Of a DNA stretch of 64,000 bases, positions 1-8,506 are shown piece after piece (the stretch's first letter is position 1; every line of letters starts with the position of its first letter). Under the pieces are notes generated by a model. The model made no database searches. It was given only the letters and a program-made list of their open reading frames with translations, and was not told the DNA's origin. A program made the translations under genes and the position numbers. The stretch covers positions 1 through 64,000 of the forward strand of contig MLDA01000010.1 in assembly GCA_023896275.1 (NCBI GenBank), given 5' to 3'. The DNA comes from Kocuria rosea subsp. polaris (GTDB lineage: Bacteria > Actinomycetota > Actinomycetes > Actinomycetales > Micrococcaceae).

Positions 1-584
1 ATCGTGGGCGTCTTGGGGCGGGCGGGGTTGCGGTGGGGCAGACGCTCGCGAAGCATCGCGCGGCCGCGGTGAATCCGGGAGCGGACGGTGCCCAGCTTGA
101 TGCCGAGCGCTGCGGAGACCTCCTCGTAGGAGAGCCCCTCGAGATCGCAGAGGACGACGGCGGCGCGGAAGTCGACCGGGAGCGTGGCCAGCGCCTGCTG
201 CACGTCGATATCTAGGTTGTTGTGTTCGAAGAGCCGCTCGGGGCCCGGGTCGCGACCGGGCAGGCGGGACTCGGCGTCCTCCGCCAGCGCGTCGAAGCGA
301 ATACGAGACTTGCGACGAGCCTGGTCCAGGAAGAGGTTGGTGGTGATGCGGTGCAACCACCCACCGAGGGTTCCGGGCGTGAACGAATCCAACGAACGGA
401 AGACGCGGACAAACGTTTCTTGGGTGAGATCCTCGGCGTCGTAGGCGTTTCCGGTCAGGCGGAACGCCAGCCGGTAGACCTTCGCGGAGTGGTTCTCGAC
501 GATGGACTCCCAGCTGGGCACGGATTCCGAGGATTCGGCGGCCGCGAGGGCTGCGGATTCGGACGGGGCTGGCGATCGTTTCAC
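1..584 (-). CDS. sigE: ECF RNA polymerase sigma factor, SigE-like (3' end cut by window)
   Basis: The minus-strand reading frame is open from a GTG at 584 to the window edge (194 codons) and is incomplete at its C-terminus. It shows sigma region 2 at about residues 25-95 ([43 protein letters not shown]) and region 4 at about 130-185 ([37 protein letters not shown]). These are the promoter-binding parts of a group 4 sigma factor. An O-methyltransferase gene is divergent on the other side, as Rv1220c is next to sigE in Mycobacterium tuberculosis. From that synteny I expect an anti-sigma factor gene to the left, outside the window. The start is not certain: there is no Shine-Dalgarno, and an in-frame TGA lies a few codons upstream of the GTG. 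Confidence 0.88.
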   Translation of the reverse strand, partial: MKRSPAPSESAALAAAESSESVPSWESIVENHSAKVYRLAFRLTGNAYDAEDLTQETFVRVFRSLDSFTPGTLGGWLHRITTNLFLDQARRKSRIRFDALAEDAESRLPGRDPGPERLFEHNNLDIDVQQALATLPVDFRAAVVLCDLEGLSYEEVSAALGIKLGTVRSRIHRGRAMLRERLPHRNPARPKTPT

Positions 585-704
585 GGCTTCAATGCTGGCA
601 GATCAGGCTGTGAAATCGCTGTATAGCACACCGCAAGCCCCTGAAGATCCGGCGCTAGACTGGGTGTGTCCACAACTGCCCCACCGAAGGATATACGCCG
701 CCCG

Positions 705-1337
705 ATGAGCACCGACAAACACAGCAGCTGGTCCTACGCCGAGGCCCTGCCACTGGAAGACGACGTGCTCGCCCGTGCCCGCGAACGTGGCCACGAGCTC
801 GGCGTCACGCCAGTTGGGACCGGCGCGGCGGCCCTGCTGACGGTTCTGGCCGCCAGTTCCGGTGCCCGCACCGCCGTCGAGATCGGGGCCGGCGTGGGCG
901 TCTCGGGCGTCAGCCTGCTGCGCGGCTTCTCGGCCCAGACGGTGTTCACGACGATCGACGTCGACGTTGACCACCTCTCCGCGGCCCGGACGGCCTTCCT
1001 CGAACTCGGCGTGCCGACGAGCCGCACCCGGACGATCTCCGGCCGCGCGCGCGACGTGCTGCCGCGGCTGACCACGAACGCGTATGACTTCGTGTTCATC
1101 GACGCCGACAAGCCCGCCGTCGTCGACTACGTCGAACACGGCCTGCGCCTGCTGCGCCCGGGCGGCATGCTCGTGCTGCACGATGCTCTCGACGCGGACA
1201 AGGTCCCGCTGCCGGCCGTGCGCCAGCCCTCGACCGTCGCGGCCCGCCAGGCGGGTCGGCTCCTCCGCGAAAACGACGATGTCGTCTCCGCACTGGTGCC
1301 CACCGGCACCGGGCTGTTCCTCGCCGTCAAACGCTAA
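705..1337 (+). CDS. SAM-dependent O-methyltransferase (family 3)
   Basis: The product is 210 aa. It carries a SAM-binding loop VEIGAGVGVSG at about residues 58-68, an acidic motif FVFIDADKP and LLRPGGMLVLHDAL, typical of the catechol/caffeoyl-CoA type class I O-methyltransferases. Its substrate cannot be read from sequence. I start it at ATG 705 rather than the in-frame GTG at 666: a -10-like TAGACT at 656-661 puts the transcript start near 668, and an AAGGA precedes ATG 705. It is divergent from the sigE-like gene, the arrangement seen in mycobacteria and Micrococcaceae. A strong hairpin follows. Confidence 0.85.
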   Translation: MSTDKHSSWSYAEALPLEDDVLARARERGHELGVTPVGTGAAALLTVLAASSGARTAVEIGAGVGVSGVSLLRGFSAQTVFTTIDVDVDHLSAARTAFLELGVPTSRTRTISGRARDVLPRLTTNAYDFVFIDADKPAVVDYVEHGLRLLRPGGMLVLHDALDADKVPLPAVRQPSTVAARQAGRLLRENDDVVSALVPTGTGLFLAVKR

Positions 1338-1357
1338 GCGACCGCCCCGAAACGCAC

Positions 1358-1395
1358 GCGGCGGCCGGACCGGGCTCCCCCGGTCCGGCCGCCGC
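1358..1395. terminator. Bidirectional hairpin terminator
   Basis: A perfect 17-bp GC-rich stem (1358-1374 pairing with 1379-1395) has a 4-nt loop. It lies between the convergent O-methyltransferase and DUF3117 genes. There is no strong T-run, as is common in high-GC actinobacteria. Confidence 0.7.
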
Positions 1396-1414
1396 CGTCG
1401 TCGTATGTGGTGAC

Positions 1415-1582
1415 TCAGTCGGTGACGCCGACCAGGCAGGCCTTCAGCTCGGCCGCTTCCTCGGCGTTCAGCTCAACCACGAGGCGTCCGCCTCCATCGA
1501 TCGGAACCCGCATGATCAGGCTCCGGCCCTCTTTGGTAACTTCCATGGGTCCGTCGCCCGTACGGGGTTTCATCGCAGCCAT
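1415..1582 (-). CDS. DUF3117 domain-containing protein
   Basis: This is a 55-aa protein starting MAAMKPRTGDGPMEV and ending LKACLVGVTD, the highly conserved actinobacterial DUF3117 family of unknown function. The usual family length is about 55 aa, which fits the start at 1582. An ATG 12 nt further upstream (1594) would leave almost no distance to the GGAAGG Shine-Dalgarno, while 1582 has about 11 nt. The next minus-strand genes upstream encode the DivIVA-like and LOG proteins, the usual neighbourhood. Confidence 0.9.
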   Translation of the reverse strand: MAAMKPRTGDGPMEVTKEGRSLIMRVPIDGGGRLVVELNAEEAAELKACLVGVTD

Positions 1583-1758
1583 TGGTGCTGTCATCCTTCC
1601 TCGACAAACGGAACCCCTGCGGCCCCGCCAAGCGGTGCGGCCGAACTCACCGCGGCCCGCCTCCGGCGCCCGATGCTTTCAACCTGCGTTTCATATTATT
1701 CCCAAGATCGCCCCGTGGTGCTAATCACAGGCCGACACGAACCGTCAGGGAGCCCGCA

Positions 1759-2079
1759 TCAGGGCTCCTGCCGGCGGTCCGCCCCTGCGGCAGAGTGCGC
1801 CTGCTCCAGCTCGCCGTGCAGCCGCTCGATCTCGGCGGAAAGCGCGTCAAGGACGTCGTCGACCTGGTCGCATCGGTAGCCGCGCACCCCCAGCGAGAAG
1901 CGGACGTGCCGCACGTCCTCCGCCCGCATGCGCTCCGGCAGCAGCACGGGCGGCAGCGACGTCGTCGGCTCGCCCAGCTCCTGCGTGGGCAACGGCTCGC
2001 CTCCCCGGCGGCGGCCCACCACCAGGAACACGGTGGCCCCGAGGACCACGATTGCTAGAAACAGCAGCACGTACTCCAC
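1759..2079 (-). CDS. DivIVA-domain membrane-anchored protein
   Basis: The product is 106 aa. An N-terminal hydrophobic helix (about residues 3-21) is followed by RRR, a Pro-rich linker, and a DivIVA-like segment at about 52-90 (VRFSLGVRGYRCDQVDDVLDAL) that runs into a short coiled coil. The family is common in Actinobacteria, and DivIVA-like N-domains bind curved membrane, so a cell-envelope role is plausible but not shown. It starts 6 nt after the end of the LOG gene, so the two are probably cotranscribed. Confidence 0.8.
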   Translation of the reverse strand: MEYVLLFLAIVVLGATVFLVVGRRRGGEPLPTQELGEPTTSLPPVLLPERMRAEDVRHVRFSLGVRGYRCDQVDDVLDALSAEIERLHGELEQAHSAAGADRRQEP

Positions 2080-2085
2080 GTCGAC

Positions 2086-2877
2086 CTACCCCTCGCCGGG
2101 ACCTGCAGAGGCATCGGGGCGGTAGGCGGTGGCCCACCGTACGGCGTCCTCCGGGTCGTCCGTGAGGTGGAAGAGATCAACATCGCTACTCGAGACGGTT
2201 CCCTGGGTAACGAGCGTGTTCTTGATCCAGTCCACGAGCGGGCCCCAGAACGCGGTGCCAAAGAGGACGATCGGGAAGTTGGTGACTTTCTCCGTCTGTA
2301 CAAGAGTCAGGGCCTCAAACAGCTCGTCGAGCGTGCCGAACCCGCCGGGGAGCACGATGAAGCCCTGGGAGTATTTGAGGAACATCGTCTTGCGTGCAAA
2401 GAAATAACGGAAGTTGATGCCGAGGTCCACCCACTCGTTCAGACCCGTCTCGAAGGGCAGCTCGATGCCGAGGCCCACGGACGTCCCGCCGGCCTCGACG
2501 GCGCCCTTGTTCGCCGCTTCCATGGCGCCGGGGCCGCCGCCGGTCATGACGGCGTAGCCGCGCCCGACGAGGAGCCGGGCGATGTTCTCGGCCTGTTCGT
2601 ACTCCTTGCTGCCGCGGTGGGTTCGGGCGGACCCGAAGACGCAGATCGTCGGCCCCAGCTCGGCCAGCGTGCCGAACCCCTCGATGAACTCGCTCTGGAT
2701 GCGCAGCACGCGCCACGGGTCGGAGTGCACGAAAGCCGTGTCCCGCGGTGCGTCGAAGAGAAGCTCGTCGGCCTGCTTGATGTCGGCCTGCTCGCGGCGC
2801 AGGATCACGGGGCCCTTGCGCCGGGCGGGGTCCGGCAGCGAATCGAAGTCGCTCGAGGAAATGTGGTGGCGTCCCAT
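2086..2877 (-). CDS. LOG-family / TIGR00730 Rossmann-fold protein
   Basis: The product is 263 aa. The two family signatures are clear: GGGPG at about 113-117 (followed by AMEAANKGA) and PGGFGTLDE at about 177-185. These line the nucleotide site of LONELY GUY-type nucleoside 5'-monophosphate phosphoribohydrolases. Homologues cleave cytokinin-type or ordinary nucleotide monophosphates; the true substrate here is unknown. The start at 2877 is supported by a -10 TAGGCT six nt upstream, consistent with a leaderless mRNA. It is the first gene of a probable operon with the DivIVA-like protein. Confidence 0.87.
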   Translation of the reverse strand: MGRHHISSSDFDSLPDPARRKGPVILRREQADIKQADELLFDAPRDTAFVHSDPWRVLRIQSEFIEGFGTLAELGPTICVFGSARTHRGSKEYEQAENIARLLVGRGYAVMTGGGPGAMEAANKGAVEAGGTSVGLGIELPFETGLNEWVDLGINFRYFFARKTMFLKYSQGFIVLPGGFGTLDELFEALTLVQTEKVTNFPIVLFGTAFWGPLVDWIKNTLVTQGTVSSSDVDLFHLTDDPEDAVRWATAYRPDASAGPGEG

Positions 2878-2996
2878 GGTTCCAGCCTATGCCCCTTCGT
2901 TCCGCCGGGTCGTATTGAGTTGCAAACGGGTTAAATTTTCTCAGGCAATCCCCATACCCCCTTGTGACCAGCCACACTTCGAGTATGGTCAGTCAC

Positions 2997-3767
2997 ATGA
3001 ACGAAACCCAGAGCAACGAGGGTGGATCCTCCGGCCCCATCGTGCGGATGGACAAGGTCAACAAGCACTACGGTGCGCTGCACGTGTTGCAGGACATCGA
3101 GCTCGAGGTCGCCCGGGGCGAAGTCGTCGTCGTCCTCGGCCCGTCGGGATCCGGCAAATCGACCTTGTGCCGTGCAATCAACCGGCTCGAGACCATCGAC
3201 GATGGCGACATCTACATCGACGGCATCCGGCTGCCCGAGGAGGGCAAACCGCTCGCCCAGTTACGGGCCGACGTCGGCATGGTCTTCCAGTCCTTCAACC
3301 TCTTCGCCCACAAGTCGATCCTCGAGAACGTGACCTTGGGTCCGATCAAGGTCAAGGGCATGAAGAAGGCGGCCGCGGACGAGCTCGCGATGAAGCTGCT
3401 CACCCGCGTCGGCGTCGCCAACCAGAAGGACAAGCTGCCGGCGCAGCTCTCCGGCGGGCAGCAACAGCGCGTCGCGATCGCCCGCGCTCTGGCGATGAAG
3501 CCGAAGGTCATGCTCTTCGACGAGCCGACCTCGGCCCTCGACCCGGAGATGATCCAGGAGGTCCTGGACACGATGGTCGAGCTCGCCCAGGAGGGCATGA
3601 CGATGATCGTTGTGACCCACGAGATGGGCTTCGCGCGCAAGGCGGCCCACCGGGTCGTCTTCATGGCCGACGGCCAGATCGTCGAGCAGGCCAAGCCTGA
3701 GGAGTTCTTCACGAACCCGCAGTCGCACCGCGCCAAGGATTTCCTCGGCAAGCTCATCACCCACTGA
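2997..3767 (+). CDS. gluA: Glutamate-type polar amino acid ABC transporter ATPase
   Basis: The product is 256 aa with Walker A GPSGSGKST, signature LSGGQQQR, Walker B VMLFDEP and a switch His in VVTHEMG, close to the GluA/GlnQ family. It powers import of glutamate or related amino acids through GluCD using GluB. The start is at ATG 2997 because TATGGT (2984-2989) sits 7 nt upstream, matching the leaderless promoter pattern seen across this window. In-frame GTG 2964 and ATG 2985 have no Shine-Dalgarno. It is the first gene of gluABCD. Confidence 0.9.
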   Translation: MNETQSNEGGSSGPIVRMDKVNKHYGALHVLQDIELEVARGEVVVVLGPSGSGKSTLCRAINRLETIDDGDIYIDGIRLPEEGKPLAQLRADVGMVFQSFNLFAHKSILENVTLGPIKVKGMKKAAADELAMKLLTRVGVANQKDKLPAQLSGGQQQRVAIARALAMKPKVMLFDEPTSALDPEMIQEVLDTMVELAQEGMTMIVVTHEMGFARKAAHRVVFMADGQIVEQAKPEEFFTNPQSHRAKDFLGKLITH

Positions 3768-3790
3768 CCACTCATCACTAGGAGAAGAAC

Positions 3791-4624
3791 ATGCGTAAGA
3801 AAAGTCTCGCGATGGCGTCCATGGCCGCCATTGCCGCACTGACCCTATCCGCCTGTGGCGGTTCCGCCGACGACGACGGCGACGGTGCCGACGGCGGCGA
3901 CAGCATCCGTATCGGCATCAAGTACGACCAGCCGGGCCTCGGATTCCAGGAAGGCTCCGAGTACACCGGCTTCGACGTCGACGTGGCGAAGTACGTCGCC
4001 GCCGAACTCGGCTACGAAGAAGGCAACATCGAATGGGTCTCCGCCCCGTCGGCCAACCGCGAGACGCTGCTCGAGACCAACGGCGTCGACATGATCTTCG
4101 CGACCTACTCGATCACGGACGAGCGCAAGGAGCGCGTCGCCTTCGCCGGACCGTACTTCATCGCCGGCCAGGATCTGCTCGTCCGCGAAGACGACAGCGA
4201 GATCTCGGGGCCTGAGGATCTTGAAGGCAAGCAGCTGTGCTCGGTTACCGGCTCGACGTCGGCGAGCAAGCTGCAGGAGCTGCACCCGGGTATCGACCTC
4301 GTCGAGCAGGGCGGCTACGCGGACTGCCTCGGCCTGCTGGAGACCGGCGGCATCGACGCGGTCACCACGGACGACATCATCCTCGCCGGACTGGCGGCCA
4401 CGCCGGCCAACCAGGGCAAGTTCAAGGTCGTCGGCAACCCCTTCTCCGAGGAGAAGTACGGTGTAGGCCTCAACAAGGACTCGGACCAGTGCGAGGCCAT
4501 CAACGAGGCCATCACCAAGATGATCGACGACGGCGCCTGGGAAGAGGCCGTCTCGGCCAACACCGATGGCACCGGCTACGAGCCCTCCGACATGAACCCG
4601 CCGGAGCCTGACGCCTGCGCTTGA
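3791..4624 (+). CDS. gluB: Glutamate-type ABC transporter substrate-binding lipoprotein
   Basis: The product is 277 aa with a lipoprotein signal peptide (MRKKSLAM..., lipobox LSAC, Cys22), then a family 3 solute-binding domain: RIGIKYDQPG, FDVDVAKYVA, WVSAPSANRE, DAVTTDDIIL. The protein should be anchored outside the membrane and deliver glutamate or a similar amino acid to GluCD. A Shine-Dalgarno (AGGAGAAG) precedes the ATG, 23 nt after gluA. A hairpin directly downstream probably sets a higher mRNA level for this binding protein than for the permeases. Confidence 0.92.
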   Translation: MRKKSLAMASMAAIAALTLSACGGSADDDGDGADGGDSIRIGIKYDQPGLGFQEGSEYTGFDVDVAKYVAAELGYEEGNIEWVSAPSANRETLLETNGVDMIFATYSITDERKERVAFAGPYFIAGQDLLVREDDSEISGPEDLEGKQLCSVTGSTSASKLQELHPGIDLVEQGGYADCLGLLETGGIDAVTTDDIILAGLAATPANQGKFKVVGNPFSEEKYGVGLNKDSDQCEAINEAITKMIDDGAWEEAVSANTDGTGYEPSDMNPPEPDACA

Positions 4625-4641
4625 CCAATGCTGTGATCTCT

Positions 4642-4680
4642 AGGGGCCGGCAGCCCGGCGCGAGTCGGGTTCCGGCCCCT
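4642..4680 (+). terminator. Intercistronic hairpin between gluB and gluC
   Basis: The outer stem AGGGGCCGG/CCGGCCCCT (9 bp) encloses a second short stem GCCCG/CGGGT. It sits 18 nt after the gluB stop and before the gluC Shine-Dalgarno. This is the usual arrangement for raising binding-protein expression over permeases by partial termination or mRNA stabilisation. Confidence 0.6.
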
Positions 4681-4715
4681 CAGAGGTTCCACACCCACTG
4701 AAAAGGAGTTAGGCC

Positions 4716-5396
4716 GTGGAAGCCTACCTGTCTCTCTGGGAGACGTACGGGCCGCGGATGTTGGAGACCTTCTGGACCAACATGCAGCTCACTTTCTGGG
4801 CGGCGATTGCCTCTGTCACGCTCGGGGCGCTGCTGGCCCTGATGCGCATCTCGCCCGTGACCAGCCTGCGCTGGGTCGGCGCTGCCTACGTGAACATCTT
4901 CCGCAACACCCCGCTGACGATCATCATGACTTTCGGTGTCCTCGTCCTCTTCGGCGTCTTTAGGGTTCAGATTGCGGACGACTTCAACCTGAACTTCTTC
5001 CGCATCGCGATCATCGGCCTCACGGTCTATCACGCGGCGTTCTTCTGCGAAGCGATCCGGTCGGGAGTGAATACCGTCCCCCTGGGCCAGGCGGAGGCAG
5101 CACGCGCCATCGGACTGAGCTTCCTGCCGGCCGCCCGTCTGGTCATCTTCCCGCAGGCGCTGCGGGGGTCCATTGCCCCCATGGGCAACGTGCTCATCGC
5201 CCTGATCAAGAACTCGACAGTGGCCATGGCCGGTTCGGTTGCCGAGATCTCCGGGACCATGAGGACGATGATGGAATTCCGGCCCGACGTCGGCATCCCG
5301 ATCTTCCTCACCGTCGCGGCATTCTTCGTGATCGTGGTCCTCCCGGTCGGCATGCTGGCGACCTACCTGTCCAAGAAACTGGCGGTGGCACGATGA
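4716..5396 (+). CDS. gluC: Glutamate-type ABC transporter permease
   Basis: The product is 226 aa with several hydrophobic segments and the polar amino acid permease signature, including FRNTPLTI, YHAAFFCEAIRSGV and the EAA loop GQAEAARAIGLSF. It forms the membrane channel with GluD. The start at 4716 (GTG) is preceded by AAAGGAG. The stop overlaps the gluD start by 4 nt, indicating translational coupling. Confidence 0.92.
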   Translation: MEAYLSLWETYGPRMLETFWTNMQLTFWAAIASVTLGALLALMRISPVTSLRWVGAAYVNIFRNTPLTIIMTFGVLVLFGVFRVQIADDFNLNFFRIAIIGLTVYHAAFFCEAIRSGVNTVPLGQAEAARAIGLSFLPAARLVIFPQALRGSIAPMGNVLIALIKNSTVAMAGSVAEISGTMRTMMEFRPDVGIPIFLTVAAFFVIVVLPVGMLATYLSKKLAVAR

Positions 5397-6283
5397 GCGG
5401 TTCTGTCCTCTTTGATGCGCCCGGCCCCAAGGCCCGGCGCCGCATCTTGATCCTCAACGTCATCGGAGCACTCGGCTTCATCGCGCTGATCGTCTGGGTG
5501 GTTTCCGTCCTTGCCGACTACGGCCAGCTGGCACCTGAGAAGTGGACGTCCTTCACGCAATCGAGCACGTGGCAGAACTACCTCCTGCCCGGCCTGGTGA
5601 ACACGTTTAAATCGGCAGCGATCGCGATCCTTACCTCGCTCGCGTTCGGCATGATCTTCGGCATGGGGCGGCTGGCCCACAACAAGATCATCAACGCGAT
5701 CAGCTCAGTCGTCGTGGAGTTCTTCCGCGCCGTACCGGTGCTGCTGATGATGATCTTCTTCTGGATCTTCTTCGGGCGCATGGGGATCGTCCCCCAAGGA
5801 GATGCCCCCTTTGTCGCCGTCGTGCTCGCGCTGACGCTCTACAACGGCTCCGTGGTCGCCGAGCTCGTCCGCTCGGGAGTGCACGGACTGCCCAAAGGCC
5901 AGCGCGAGGCCGGCATCGCGATCGGCCTGACGCGGGGCCAATCACTGCGTTTCGTCGAAGTCCCGCAGGCCCTCGTCGCGATGATGCCAGCCCTGCTTGG
6001 CCAGTTCGTCGTCATCCTCAAGGATTCGGCGCTGGGCGCGATCATCAACTACAACGAGCTGCTCTTCAGCGCCCGTCTGGTCGGTACAGGCAACGCGAAT
6101 GTCTTCCAGGCCCTGCTCGTCGCCGCGGTGATCTTCATCCTGATCAATTTCGCGCTGACCTCCTTGGCCCAGTGGGTCTCGACCCGGGTCGCCCGCCGGC
6201 GTGCCCGCGCTGACGCCACGGACGATGGCACGGACCAGGCACCTGGGCCCCCGCAGACAATGGGGACGACCGCCACGGTCTGA
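5393..6283 (+). CDS. gluD: Glutamate-type ABC transporter permease
   Basis: The product is 296 aa. After a 20-residue cytosolic start come transmembrane segments and the permease signature (FFRAVPVLLMM, YNGSVVAELVRSGVHG, GQREAGIAIGLTRGQ), then a polar C-terminal tail. It partners GluC. It is the last gene of the operon, and an exceptionally long palindrome follows 17 nt after the stop. Confidence 0.92.
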   Translation: MSGSVLFDAPGPKARRRILILNVIGALGFIALIVWVVSVLADYGQLAPEKWTSFTQSSTWQNYLLPGLVNTFKSAAIAILTSLAFGMIFGMGRLAHNKIINAISSVVVEFFRAVPVLLMMIFFWIFFGRMGIVPQGDAPFVAVVLALTLYNGSVVAELVRSGVHGLPKGQREAGIAIGLTRGQSLRFVEVPQALVAMMPALLGQFVVILKDSALGAIINYNELLFSARLVGTGNANVFQALLVAAVIFILINFALTSLAQWVSTRVARRRARADATDDGTDQAPGPPQTMGTTATV

Positions 6284-6300
6284 CCCGTCCGGCGGCAAGC

Positions 6301-6346
6301 CGCGAAACGGCGCCGCACCCGAGCTCGGGTGCGGCGCCGTTTCGCG
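6301..6346. terminator. Perfect 46-bp palindrome, bidirectional terminator
   Basis: The two 23-nt halves are exact reverse complements with no loop spacer (centre between 6323 and 6324, GAG|CTC; arms begin CGCGAAACGG and end CCGTTTCGCG). It lies between convergent gluD and dapE, so it probably terminates both. The stem exceeds what an intrinsic terminator needs. Confidence 0.75.
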
Positions 6347-6362
6347 TCGCGTGCGGGGACGG

Positions 6363-7499
6363 TCAGGCGGTCAGCCACTCCCGCAGCGAGGTGTGGCACG
6401 CGCGGATCGCGTCGGCGCGGACGTGCTCGTCGTCGGAGTGCGCCAGCAGGGCATCGCCCGGGCCGAAGTTCACCGCGGGCACGCCGGCGGCGGAGAAGCG
6501 TGCGACATCGGTCCAGCCGTACTTGGGCTTGGGCTCCTGGCCCACCGTTGCGACGAAGGCCGCGGCGGCCGGGTGGTTCAGCCCGGGGCGGGCGCCGGCG
6601 GCCGCGTCCGTGCGCTCGATCTCGTACCCGGGCAACAGCGCCCGCACATACGCCTCGGCACCGTCCGGGTCCTTGTCGGGTGCGAACCGGTAGTTGATCT
6701 CCGCCTCGCAGTGGTCGGGGATCACGTTGCCGGCGATCCCGCCGTCGATCTTCACCGCGTTGAGGGACTCGCGGAACTCGAGCCCGTCGACGTTCACGGT
6801 CACGGGCCGGTGCACGGCGAGCCGGGTCAGCACGTCGGCCATCTTGTGGATCGCGTTCTCCCCCATCCAGGCGCGGGCCGAATGGGCGGCCCGGCCCTTC
6901 GTCGTGACTCGGAACCGGATCGTGCCGTTGCAGCCGCCCTCGACGGTCCCGTCCGTCGGCTCGAGCAGGATCGCAAAGTCGCCGCCGAGGAGCTCGGGGC
7001 TGTTGCGGAAGAGCCGGCCGAGCCCCGACTTGTACCCCTCGACCTCTTCGTGGTCATAGAACACGTAGGTGACGTCGCGGTTCGGCGCGGTGAGCCCGGC
7101 CGCGAGCGCGAGCTGAACGGCGACGCCGCCCTTCATATCGGTCGTCCCGCGCCCGTAGAGCACGTCAGCGCCGTCGTCGTCCTTCTCCCACACCGAGGGC
7201 ACGGTCCCGCGGGATCCGGGCGTGCTCGGCAGCGGAACCGTGTCGAGGTGGCCCGCGAGGATGACGCGCTCGGCGCGGCCGAGCTCGGTGCGCGCGATGA
7301 TCGAGTCGCCGTCGCGGTGCACGCTCAGGTGCGGCAGCCGCGCCAGCGCCGCCTCGACGGCATCCGCGATCGCTGCCTCGCCGTCGGAGACCGATTCGAT
7401 GTCGATCAGCTGCGCGGTCAGCTCCGCGACATCGCCTCCCAGGTCCAGGTTCACAGGGGCCATTACGACGTCGTCTCTTGCCTGTTTATCGTGAGTCAC
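6363..7499 (-). CDS. dapE: Succinyl-diaminopimelate desuccinylase
   Basis: The product is 378 aa of the M20 metallopeptidase family, actinobacterial DapE type. Metal-site motifs are visible: AGHLDTVPLP, GRGTTDMKGG, DHEEVE and the C-terminal HSDDEHV. It removes succinate from N-succinyl-LL-diaminopimelate in lysine and peptidoglycan precursor synthesis. The GTG start at 7499 is favoured by a TAGGCT -10 six nt upstream (leaderless); an alternative ATG lies at 7463. It is divergent from dapD across only 41 bp. Confidence 0.9.
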   Translation of the reverse strand: MTHDKQARDDVVMAPVNLDLGGDVAELTAQLIDIESVSDGEAAIADAVEAALARLPHLSVHRDGDSIIARTELGRAERVILAGHLDTVPLPSTPGSRGTVPSVWEKDDDGADVLYGRGTTDMKGGVAVQLALAAGLTAPNRDVTYVFYDHEEVEGYKSGLGRLFRNSPELLGGDFAILLEPTDGTVEGGCNGTIRFRVTTKGRAAHSARAWMGENAIHKMADVLTRLAVHRPVTVNVDGLEFRESLNAVKIDGGIAGNVIPDHCEAEINYRFAPDKDPDGAEAYVRALLPGYEIERTDAAAGARPGLNHPAAAAFVATVGQEPKPKYGWTDVARFSAAGVPAVNFGPGDALLAHSDDEHVRADAIRACHTSLREWLTA

Positions 7500-7540
7500 C
7501 GAACCAGCCTATCGCCGGTCGCCGCCGTTAGGATGGAATC

Positions 7541-8503
7541 ATGACTTCTGCTTCCGCTCAGCCCACCGCTGCCCGAAACACCGACGTACGCGTGGCCGCC
7601 GGCCACGGCCTCGCCACGGTTGCCGCAGACGGCTCCGTGCTCGACGTCTGGTTCCCCGCCCCCGCCTTGGGCCCGCTCGCCGACGCGCAGGACCTCACGG
7701 CCGACCTGAACGCTTCCGCCGTCGAAGACGCCGATCGCGGCACGCGCCAGGAAGTCGTCACCGTGGAGGCCGACCTCGACGCGGCACCGACCAGCACGGC
7801 CGATGCCTGGCTGCGCCTGCACCTGCTCTCGCACCGCCTCGCCGCCCCGAACACGATCAACCTCGACGGCGTGTTCGGCCTGCTCACGAACGTCGTCTGG
7901 ACGAACTTCGGCCCGTGTGCGGTCGAGGGCTTCGAGCTGACGCGCCTCAAGCTGCGCCGTCGCGGCAACGTCACCGTCTTCGGCGTCGACAAGTTCCCGC
8001 GCATGGTCGACTACGTCGTGCCCTCGGGTGTGCGCATCGGCGACGCCGGCCGCGTCCGCCTTGGCGCCCACCTCGCGGAGGGCACCACTGTCATGCACGA
8101 GGGCTTCGTAAACTTCAACGCCGGCACGCTCGGCAGCTCCATGGTCGAGGGCCGCATCTCCGCATCCGTCGTCGTGGGCAACGGCTCCGACGTCGGCGGC
8201 GGCGCCTCGATCATGGGCACCCTCTCCGGCGGCGGCAAGGAGAAGATCGTCATCGGCGAACGCGTGCTGCTCGGCGCGAACGCCGGCGTCGGCATCTCGA
8301 TCGGCGACGACTCCGTCGTCGAGGCCGGGCTCTACGTCACCGCGGGCACGCGCGTCACCCTCGGCGACCAGGTCGTCAAGGCCCTCGAACTCTCGGGCGT
8401 GAGTAACCTGCTCTTCCGCCGCAACTCCACCACCGGTGCGGTCGAGGCTCTGCCGCGCAAGGGGCAGACGGTCGAGCTCAACTCCGCGCTGCACGCCAAC
8501 TAG
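7541..8503 (+). CDS. dapD: Tetrahydrodipicolinate N-succinyltransferase, actinobacterial type
   Basis: The product is 320 aa. It shows the actinobacterial DapD layout: an N-terminal domain, a linker ([24 protein letters not shown]), then a left-handed beta-helix of hexapeptide repeats ([31 protein letters not shown]). It succinylates tetrahydrodipicolinate, two steps before DapE. A -10 TAGGAT sits 6 nt before the ATG, so the transcript is probably leaderless; the same bases could act as a weak Shine-Dalgarno. Confidence 0.93.
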   Translation: MTSASAQPTAARNTDVRVAAGHGLATVAADGSVLDVWFPAPALGPLADAQDLTADLNASAVEDADRGTRQEVVTVEADLDAAPTSTADAWLRLHLLSHRLAAPNTINLDGVFGLLTNVVWTNFGPCAVEGFELTRLKLRRRGNVTVFGVDKFPRMVDYVVPSGVRIGDAGRVRLGAHLAEGTTVMHEGFVNFNAGTLGSSMVEGRISASVVVGNGSDVGGGASIMGTLSGGGKEKIVIGERVLLGANAGVGISIGDDSVVEAGLYVTAGTRVTLGDQVVKALELSGVSNLLFRRNSTTGAVEALPRKGQTVELNSALHAN

Positions 8504-8506
8504 TCG

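Noticed and set aside
2582-3700. 372-aa + strand frame spanning the LOG gene and gluA
   Set aside because: It is out of frame with both real genes and has no domain; it merely joins antisense of LOG to an alternative frame of gluA.
6201-7544. 447-aa open frame on the + strand opposite dapE
   Set aside because: It is the antisense shadow of dapE, whose catalytic motifs are intact; long antisense frames arise here from the extreme third-position GC. The same applies to long frames at 7496-9376 (-), 10245-11477 (+), 14602-16530 (+), 16647-18329 (+), 26174-27370 (+) and 37499-38935 (+).
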